From an uncultured Clostridia bacterium (GTDB taxonomy: Bacteria > Bacillota > Clostridia > Oscillospirales > Ruminococcaceae), in assembly GCA_947176675.1 (NCBI GenBank), contig CAMWRN010000159.1, positions 1-6,060 on the forward strand: a stretch of DNA of 6,060 bases. Direction: 5' to 3'. Both the position numbers and the translations under genes were made by a program. The notes under the pieces were generated by a model, which saw only the letters and a list, made by a program, of their open reading frames with translations, was not told the DNA's origin and did not search any database. Within the stretch, counting starts at the first letter, position 1. Each line of letters begins with the position of its first letter. This document shows, one piece after another, positions 1-4,815 of the stretch.

Positions 1-1974
1 CCCGCAAGCGCCGCAGCTCCGGCAGCCGCTCCCGCACAGCCTGTGTCGGAGTCGGGACTTACAACGGTAAAGGTATTCTTCGAGGACGACTGCAAGATGG
101 AAAATCTGCGCGCTCTGCTGGTAATAAACAGAATATCCGACAGCTGCGCCGAGCTTGAATACATACCCAACGACATAGAGAACAACGGCGATACAGCCCA
201 GACTATTATAAAGGACGGTTTCCTTGTTAAGTTCCGTCCCGCTCACGGCGCGTCCACAGACAGTATTATGGAGACTATCCGCACAACAGCCAACGTAAAG
301 AACTGCGAAATTATTGAACGCGGTTCCGAAGCTGCGGCAGGTGCGGCCGCCGGTGCTGTCACAACAGTCCGCGTTCATTTCGATGATGACTGCAAGATGG
401 AAAATCTCCGTGCTCTGCTTGTTGTTAACAACGTAAGAGATGTGTGCGAAACCGTCACATTTGAACCCGCCGACATCGAGGATAACGCTGAAACCTCCAG
501 GATCATTGTTGAAGAAGGTTTCGTGGTTCACTTCAAATCCGATAAACCTCAAATGGTGCTTCAGGTTATAGAGGATACTCCCAGCGTTAAATCCTACGTT
601 GTTGAGGAATCTTCCGCTTCTGTTGCCGAGGCTCCAAAGGCAGCCGCCGCTGCTCCGGCTTCCGCGGCGTCTTCAGCTCAGACAGCTCCCGTTGCTCCTG
701 CAAAGAAAGCAGAGGCTCCCAAGCCTGCCGCAAAGAAAGCGGAAGCTCCCAAGCCTGCCGCAGACACCGGCGCAGCAGGAGCTGCAAAGGGCGGCGTAAA
801 GCAGTCCCTTATTTCTGTAAATCTCAATAAGCTTGATGTGCTTCTCGACCTCGTTGGCGAGATAGTTATCACCGAAGCTATGGTTACTTCCAACCCGGAT
901 CTCAAGGGTCTGAAGCTGGATAACTTCCAGAAGTCAGCAAGACAGCTCAGAAAGCTCAACAGTGAACTTCAGGACGCTGTTATGGCCATGCGAATGGTTC
1001 CTATTTCGGGAGCGTTCAATAAAATGACACGTATCGTCCGCGACATGAAGGTCAAGCTGGGCAAGGACGTTGAACTTATTTTCGAGGGTGAAGAAACAGA
1101 AGTTGACAAGTCCATTATCGACCAGCTCAACGATCCCCTCATGCACATGGTAAGAAACTCAATGGACCACGGTATCGAGGAAAATGTTGAGGATAGAATC
1201 GCGGCAGGCAAGTCCCCCAAGGGCAAGATCACTCTTTCAGCATATAATGCGTCGGGCGAAGTTATCATTGTTATCGCCGACGACGGTCAGGGCATCGATC
1301 CGGAAAAGGTTCTTGCAAAAGCGGAAAGAAACGGTATCCTTACCAAGCCTGCAAACGAATATTCCGAAAAGGAAATCCTTAACATGATCATGCTTCCCGG
1401 CTTCTCCACAAACGAGCAGGTTACCGAATACTCCGGCAGAGGCGTGGGCATGGACGTTGTTAAGAAGAACATCGAAAAGATCGGCGGAAACGTTTCCGTT
1501 GACTCTAAGTTCGGTCAAGGTTCAAATTTCATTATCAAGATTCCCCTGTCGCTGTCTATTGTGGACGGTATGGAAATTTCCGTGGGCAACTCGATATTTA
1601 CCGTTCCTATAAACTCTATCCGCAATTCCTTTAAGGTACAGCCAAGTCAGCTTGTAAAGGATACTACGGGCAAGGAAATGATAATGCTCTACGGCGAGTG
1701 CTACCCGCTCATCAGGCTGTATCAGCTCTACGACCTTAAACCCAATACCGAAAACGTATTTGACGGTATTGTTATTCTGGTGGAGACGGACGGAAAGAGT
1801 GCATGCATTTTTGCCGACGAGCTTATCGGCGAGCAGCAGGTAGTTCTCAAGCCTTTCCCTGCGATCTTGGGAAATTACAATGTCAAACAACACGGCATGA
1901 GCGGATGCTCGATTCTCGGAGACGGTTCCATTACAATAATTTTAGATGTTAACAACGTTATCAGCGATTTCTGA
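1..1974 (+). CDS. cheA: CheA chemotaxis histidine kinase, 5' partial, with two P2 domains
   Basis: Receptor-coupled cytoplasmic histidine kinase that autophosphorylates from ATP and passes phosphate to CheY and CheB. The frame is open from base 1, so the start and the P1 phospho-histidine domain lie upstream; a GTG at 43 is internal to an Ala/Pro linker and is not a credible start. Domains in order: linker (1-60), P2 domain copy 1 (about 61-324), Ala-rich linker, P2 copy 2 (about 361-609), long Ala/Pro/Lys linker (about 610-800), P3 dimerisation helices (about 808-1000), P4 ATPase and P5 CheW-like receptor-coupling domain (about 1549-1971). P4 shows the N box HMVRNSMDHGIE (1144-1179), G1 box DDGQGID (1279-1299), PGFST (1396-1410) and G2 box GRGVGMDVV (1435-1461), so the kinase core looks intact. 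The stop TGA is at 1972. The duplicated P2 is unusual. Identification is secure; the P1 domain is inferred, not seen. Confidence 0.97.
   Translation, partial: PASAAAPAAAPAQPVSESGLTTVKVFFEDDCKMENLRALLVINRISDSCAELEYIPNDIENNGDTAQTIIKDGFLVKFRPAHGASTDSIMETIRTTANVKNCEIIERGSEAAAGAAAGAVTTVRVHFDDDCKMENLRALLVVNNVRDVCETVTFEPADIEDNAETSRIIVEEGFVVHFKSDKPQMVLQVIEDTPSVKSYVVEESSASVAEAPKAAAAAPASAASSAQTAPVAPAKKAEAPKPAAKKAEAPKPAADTGAAGAAKGGVKQSLISVNLNKLDVLLDLVGEIVITEAMVTSNPDLKGLKLDNFQKSARQLRKLNSELQDAVMAMRMVPISGAFNKMTRIVRDMKVKLGKDVELIFEGEETEVDKSIIDQLNDPLMHMVRNSMDHGIEENVEDRIAAGKSPKGKITLSAYNASGEVIIVIADDGQGIDPEKVLAKAERNGILTKPANEYSEKEILNMIMLPGFSTNEQVTEYSGRGVGMDVVKKNIEKIGGNVSVDSKFGQGSNFIIKIPLSLSIVDGMEISVGNSIFTVPINSIRNSFKVQPSQLVKDTTGKEMIMLYGECYPLIRLYQLYDLKPNTENVFDGIVILVETDGKSACIFADELIGEQQVVLKPFPAILGNYNVKQHGMSGCSILGDGSITIILDVNNVISDF
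61..609 (+). repeat. Tandem duplication of the CheA P2 domain coding sequence
   Basis: Two in-frame units begin at 61 and 361, exactly 300 bases apart. Both encode TTV(K/R)V.F.DDCKMENLRALLV and then similar strand/helix patterns. By my count 27 of the first 45 residues are identical. At the DNA level the 20 bases at 88-107 are repeated exactly at 388-407. The pattern of a strand, a KxxxLRAxLV helix and a ..P.DIE segment fits the CheY-binding P2 domain of CheA as known from Thermotoga and other bacteria. Whether a third copy lies upstream cannot be seen. Confidence 0.9.
700..759 (+). repeat. Two 30-base direct repeats in the CheA linker
   Basis: Two adjacent 30-base units (700-729 and 730-759) differ at only two positions, both silent third-codon bases. 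Each encodes AKKAEAPKPA. They lie in the Ala/Pro/Lys-rich flexible linker between the second P2 domain and the P3 dimerisation domain. Such units can expand or contract in frame and change linker length without affecting the kinase core. Confidence 0.9.
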
Positions 1975-2073
1975 TTTGCTCCGCCGAACAGCGGACGCAC
2001 TAAAGAACGGTTTGCGGCGGGAAGTTGAATGTGTCCCGGCGCAGACTGCTCTATATAGAAAGGAAGATCTCAA

Positions 2074-2538
2074 ATGGCAGAAAATACCACCGGTTCAAGA
2101 TCCGCCTATAATGCGGACGGAATTGAAATCCTCTTTTTCAATATCGGCGAAAGCATTTACGGTATCGAAATAAAGTATGTAAAAGAAATTATCAGCGTCG
2201 AACAGATCACTGTCGTCCCCAAAATACCCGATTACATCAAAGGTGTTATCAATATACGCGGAAAGGTAGTTCCCATTATCAGCGTTAGAAACCGTTTCGG
2301 TATAGAGGAGATACCATATGACGATAGGACTTGTATCATCGTTCTTGAATTTGATGACGGCGAGCAGGTAGGAATTATCGTGGACAGAGTTCAGGAAGTT
2401 CTTACAGCCAAACCCGGAGACCTCAGCAAGGCTCCCGATTCAAAGAACGTGAACGCAAACCGTTACATCAAGTCAATCATCGAGATTGAGAACGACATCA
2501 AGTTGCTTTTGGACTGCGATAAACTTATTTCTGACTGA
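2074..2538 (+). CDS. cheW: CheW chemotaxis coupling protein
   Basis: Adaptor that links chemoreceptors to the P5 domain of CheA in the cytoplasmic signalling array; it has no enzymatic activity. The 154-residue product is the usual CheW length and consists of one CheW/SH3-like domain after a short N-terminal tail of about 15 residues. Visible signatures are FFNIGESIYGIEI (21-33), the family motif IPDYIKGVINIRGKVVPIIS (51-70) including the conserved Arg62, the VGIIVDRVQEVL strand/helix (99-110), and a C-terminal LLLDCDKLI. The ATG is preceded by AAAGGA at 2059-2064. A 99-base gap separates it from cheA, and the cheR start is only 17 bases beyond its stop, consistent with one operon. Nothing appears damaged. 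Confidence 0.96.
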   Translation: MAENTTGSRSAYNADGIEILFFNIGESIYGIEIKYVKEIISVEQITVVPKIPDYIKGVINIRGKVVPIISVRNRFGIEEIPYDDRTCIIVLEFDDGEQVGIIVDRVQEVLTAKPGDLSKAPDSKNVNANRYIKSIIEIENDIKLLLDCDKLISD

Positions 2539-2555
2539 TCGGAGGTTCTTATAAA

Positions 2556-3413
2556 ATGCTTAAACTTACAGATGAAGATTTTAACCGGCTTGTAGCGTAT
2601 ATGAAAAAAAATTACGGCATAAATTTGGATAAAAAGCGTACCCTTATAGAGGGAAGACTTTCCAACACTGTCACACAGCGCGGATTCAAGTCTTTCAAGG
2701 AATTTATTGATTTCGCTTTCGCCGACAAAACGGGAAACGAGACCATGCAGCTTGTAAACAAGCTTACAACAAACCATACCTTCTTCATGCGTGAACCCGA
2801 GCATTTCGAGTTCCTGAAAAGCACTATCATGCCCCAGATGGAAAAAGAAAATGCTGCTACACGTACGCTGAATTTCTGGTGCGCCGCATCCTCAACGGGA
2901 CAGGAGCCTTACACTTTGGTAATGACGATAGACGACTATTTGGGAGCAAAGGCTTCTGCATGGAACGTTAAGCTGCTTGCCACCGATCTGGATACCGAAG
3001 TGCTCAAGATTGCACAGGCAGGAATCTACACCATTGATATGCTCAAGGACGTTCCGAAGCAGTGGATGTCCAAATATTTCACAAAGCTTCCCGACGGACG
3101 CTATCAGGTCATTGACAGGCTCCGCAAGCAGATCACCTACAAACAGTTCAACCTTATGGACAGGATCGTTGCGCCGCGTCCTTACGACTTTATAAGCTGC
3201 CGCAACGTTATGATCTATTTTGAGCAGGAAACTAAAAATGCTCTCATTGAACGCTTTTACGATGTTACACGAGAAAACGGCTATCTCTACATAGGTCATG
3301 CAGAAAGCGTTGGCAAGAATACGCGCTACACCTATGTTAAACCGGCGGTTTATAAGAAAGTTACTGTCAAGCCTGACGGAGCTAAACCCTACGCCGGAAG
3401 AATTTCCAAATAA
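2556..3413 (+). CDS. cheR: CheR chemoreceptor glutamate methyltransferase
   Basis: Transfers methyl groups from S-adenosylmethionine to glutamate side chains of chemoreceptors, opposing CheB during adaptation. The 285-residue length is typical. The N-terminal all-alpha domain covers about 1-75 and leads into TTNHTFFMRE (71-80), the family's conserved segment at the start of the catalytic domain. The SAM-binding region is FWCAASSTGQEPY (107-119), followed by ATDLDTEVL (142-150), the NLMD segment (199-202) and the family signature YDFISCRNVMIYF (210-222). The beta-subdomain near 172-195 has a short loop (KLPDGR) without a GxG motif. The ATG at 2556 has a strong GGAGG at 2541-2545. There is no C-terminal TPR or other extra domain. 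All key motifs are intact. Confidence 0.97.
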   Translation: MLKLTDEDFNRLVAYMKKNYGINLDKKRTLIEGRLSNTVTQRGFKSFKEFIDFAFADKTGNETMQLVNKLTTNHTFFMREPEHFEFLKSTIMPQMEKENAATRTLNFWCAASSTGQEPYTLVMTIDDYLGAKASAWNVKLLATDLDTEVLKIAQAGIYTIDMLKDVPKQWMSKYFTKLPDGRYQVIDRLRKQITYKQFNLMDRIVAPRPYDFISCRNVMIYFEQETKNALIERFYDVTRENGYLYIGHAESVGKNTRYTYVKPAVYKKVTVKPDGAKPYAGRISK

Positions 3414-3426
3414 ATTGGCAAAGGAG

Positions 3427-3447
3427 CGTCTCAAATTATCGGAGACG
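3427..3447 (+). promoter_or_regulatory. Hairpin over the cheB ribosome binding site
   Basis: CGTCTC at 3427-3432 is perfectly complementary to GAGACG at 3442-3447, with a 9-base loop. The right arm includes most of GGAG (3441-3444), the Shine-Dalgarno sequence 10 bases before the cheB ATG at 3455. A second and longer match, AAAGGAG (3420-3426), ends directly before the left arm. Folding would hide the near site but bring the far one to within about 7 unpaired bases of the ATG. The pairing is seen in the sequence; any effect on translation is inferred. Confidence 0.45.
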
Positions 3448-3454
3448 ATGTGTT

Positions 3455-4582
3455 ATGAATAGTACCATTCAAAATAAAAAAGTTAAGGTCCTTATTGTTG
3501 ACGACTCCAATATGTTTCGGGCAACGGTAATAAGAGGTCTGGAAACGACGCCAAACGTTGTTATAGTGGGCGAAGCGGCAGACGCTTTTGAGGCACGTGA
3601 CAAGATCAACGAGCTTAAGCCCGATGTTCTTGTCATGGACGTTGTTATGCCCAAAATGGACGGTCTTACCTTTCTGAAGCAGCTTATGGAGCAATATCCG
3701 CTGCCGTGTATCATCATGTCGGGTACAGCAAACGAAGCTTCTGCCATTGAAGCCGGAGCTGCCGGATTTATCACAAAGCCGAAGAACCCTTCGGAATATA
3801 AGACCTTTTCCACGATTCTGGGGACAAAAATAATCCTTGCGGCAGGAAAGCCTGTACAGAAGCTCGGAGCGGCTAAGTCAACTGCAAAAACAACCGGTGT
3901 TGACGGCGTTGTTCCTGTTCTCGGAGCGGGAGCAAAGGTGGGCAAGGTAATTCCCAATATCCCATCAAAGGAAGATATTGCGGGACTTCCCCGCAAAACA
4001 AGCGAGGGATACGTTGTTGCCCTCGGAGCTTCCACCGGCGGCACAGACGCACTGGAGTGCATAATAAGATCGTTCCCCGACACTATGCCTCCTGTGCTGG
4101 TAGTTCAGCATATGCCTCCCGTTTTTACCAAAATGTACAGCGAGCGTCTTGACAAGTGCTGCGCGGTTCACGTTAAAGAAGCGCAGGACGGCGACAGACT
4201 CAAAGAGGGCGTGTGCCTGATCGCTGCGGGCGGTTACCACATGGAGCTGAAAAAGGACGTAAGAGGCTACTTTGTAAAGTGCTATCAAGGCGAAAAAGTT
4301 TCCGGACACTGTCCATCCGTTGACGTGATGTTCACAAGCGTTGCAGAGGTAGCCGGTAAAAAGGCTATCGGCGCGATAATGACCGGCATGGGCGCAGACG
4401 GTGCACAGGGTCTGAAGAAAATGCACGACAAGGGAGCGTACACGATAGGTCAGGATAAGGAGACATGTGTGGTTTACGGTATGCCCATGGAGGCTTACAA
4501 GCTGGGCGCTTGCTCCGAGCAGCAACCTTTGGCTAACATCGGCAAGACTCTTTGCAGACGTCTGACCGATGGTTGGAAATAA
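3455..4582 (+). CDS. cheB: CheB receptor methylesterase/deamidase response regulator
   Basis: Removes methyl groups from, and deamidates, chemoreceptor glutamates and glutamines for adaptation; activated by phosphorylation from CheA. The 375 residues comprise a receiver domain (about 9-122), a linker of about 60 residues rich in Gly, Ala and Lys (123-185), and the methylesterase domain (186-375). Receiver residues are all present: acidic pair D16/D17, phospho-acceptor D62 in VLVMDVVMP, S89 and K108 in GFITKP. The catalytic triad is S193 in GASTGG, H219 in QHMPP and D315 in TGMGADG. The ATG at 3455 follows GGAG at 3441; an out-of-frame ATG at 3448 gives only four codons. It is the last gene of the che operon, 41 bases after cheR and just ahead of a terminator. 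The product should be fully active. Confidence 0.97.
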   Translation: MNSTIQNKKVKVLIVDDSNMFRATVIRGLETTPNVVIVGEAADAFEARDKINELKPDVLVMDVVMPKMDGLTFLKQLMEQYPLPCIIMSGTANEASAIEAGAAGFITKPKNPSEYKTFSTILGTKIILAAGKPVQKLGAAKSTAKTTGVDGVVPVLGAGAKVGKVIPNIPSKEDIAGLPRKTSEGYVVALGASTGGTDALECIIRSFPDTMPPVLVVQHMPPVFTKMYSERLDKCCAVHVKEAQDGDRLKEGVCLIAAGGYHMELKKDVRGYFVKCYQGEKVSGHCPSVDVMFTSVAEVAGKKAIGAIMTGMGADGAQGLKKMHDKGAYTIGQDKETCVVYGMPMEAYKLGACSEQQPLANIGKTLCRRLTDGWK

Positions 4583-4599
4583 ATCAATAAAAATATTTT

Positions 4600-4641
4600 G
4601 GGGACAGAAACGGATATGCCGCTTCTGTCCCTTTTTGTTTT
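4600..4641 (+). terminator. Rho-independent terminator of the che operon
   Basis: The left arm GGGACAGAA (4601-4609) pairs perfectly with TTCTGTCCC (4623-4631). The stem continues after one A/C mismatch with CGG/CCG and closes on a 5-base ATATG loop. A run TTTTTGTTTT follows at 4632-4641. The structure begins 18 bases after the cheB stop, so it should end the operon transcript and insulate the sigma-factor gene downstream. Confidence 0.95.
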
Positions 4642-4679
4642 GCGAACCTATACAAAATATTGAATTATTTTAAAAGCCC

Positions 4680-4706
4680 TTGCAAATAAATTACTTATTG
4701 TATAAT
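4680..4706 (+). promoter_or_regulatory. Possible housekeeping (SigA-type) promoter
   Basis: A perfect -10 hexamer TATAAT lies at 4701-4706 with TTGCAA at 4680-4685 as a -35 candidate, in an AT-rich stretch between the terminator and the sigma-factor gene. The 15-base spacer is shorter than the optimal 17, and AT-rich DNA produces such matches by chance. If real, it would give basal transcription with a leader of roughly 100 bases. Confidence 0.4.
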
Positions 4707-4743
4707 ATTATTAGAGATATTCAAATAGGATAATAAAAATGCC

Positions 4744-4767
4744 GAACCTTTTTTAAATCTTTCCGAC
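4744..4767 (+). promoter_or_regulatory. Candidate ECF-sigma promoter, possibly autoregulatory
   Basis: GAACC at 4744-4748 is followed by a T-run, and CGAC lies at 4764-4767. There are 16 bases between the AAC and the CGAC. An AAC-type -35 followed by T-rich DNA and a CGTA/CGAC-type -10 at 16-17 bases is the known form of Bacillus ECF promoters such as those of SigW and SigX. Transcription would start near 4774-4777, leaving a leader of about 36-39 bases before the GTG at 4813. Because the next gene encodes an ECF-type sigma factor, self-activation is the natural inference. Confidence 0.5.
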
Positions 4768-4785
4768 TTATTAAGCGTAAATCGG
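4763..4785. repeat. Imperfect inverted repeat in the sigma-gene leader
   Basis: CCGA-c-TTA (4763-4770) faces TAA-a-TCGG (4778-4785) across a 7-base centre, with one mismatch per arm pair. It overlaps the candidate ECF -10 element and the predicted transcription start. It could be an operator half-site pair or simply chance, since the matched arms are short. Confidence 0.25.
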
Positions 4786-4800
4786 TTTACAATTTTGGGC

Positions 4801-4815
4801 GGAGGTGAGGAAGTG
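4801..4815 (+). promoter_or_regulatory. Ribosome binding site fixing a GTG start
   Basis: GGAGGTGA at 4801-4808 is a full-length match to the anti-Shine-Dalgarno sequence. Counted from GGAGG there are 7 bases to the GTG at 4813. The first upstream in-frame stop is TAG at 4726, and no in-frame ATG occurs before 4864, which would already lie inside the sigma2 region. The GTG is therefore the best start. Confidence 0.9.

Noticed and set aside
43..45. GTG at 43 as a start codon for CheA
   Set aside because: The frame is open to the left edge, the codon lies inside an Ala/Pro linker, and no ribosome binding site precedes it. A CheA starting here would lack the P1 phosphorylation domain.
1975..2073. 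A c-di-GMP riboswitch in the cheA-cheW gap
   Set aside because: Such riboswitches occur near motility genes in Clostridia, but the conserved GEMM sequence elements are not present here.
1946..2173. 75-codon plus-strand frame spanning the cheA-cheW gap
   Set aside because: It overlaps the end of cheA and the start of cheW in another frame, has no convincing ribosome binding site, and resembles no known protein.
3448..3462. Four-codon open frame (MCYE) overlapping the cheB start
   Set aside because: It starts only 3 bases after GGAG, too close for efficient initiation, and such tiny frames arise by chance. I do not claim a leader peptide.
3965..4525. 186-codon minus-strand open frame opposite cheB
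   Set aside because: Fully antisense to the conserved CheB catalytic domain, with no recognisable protein features.
4600..4812. The sigma factor as a member of, or regulator of, the che operon
   Set aside because: A strong terminator and separate promoter candidates lie between them. Motility genes in these bacteria generally use SigD/FliA-type factors, and this protein is ECF-like without sigma3. Adjacency alone does not support a link.
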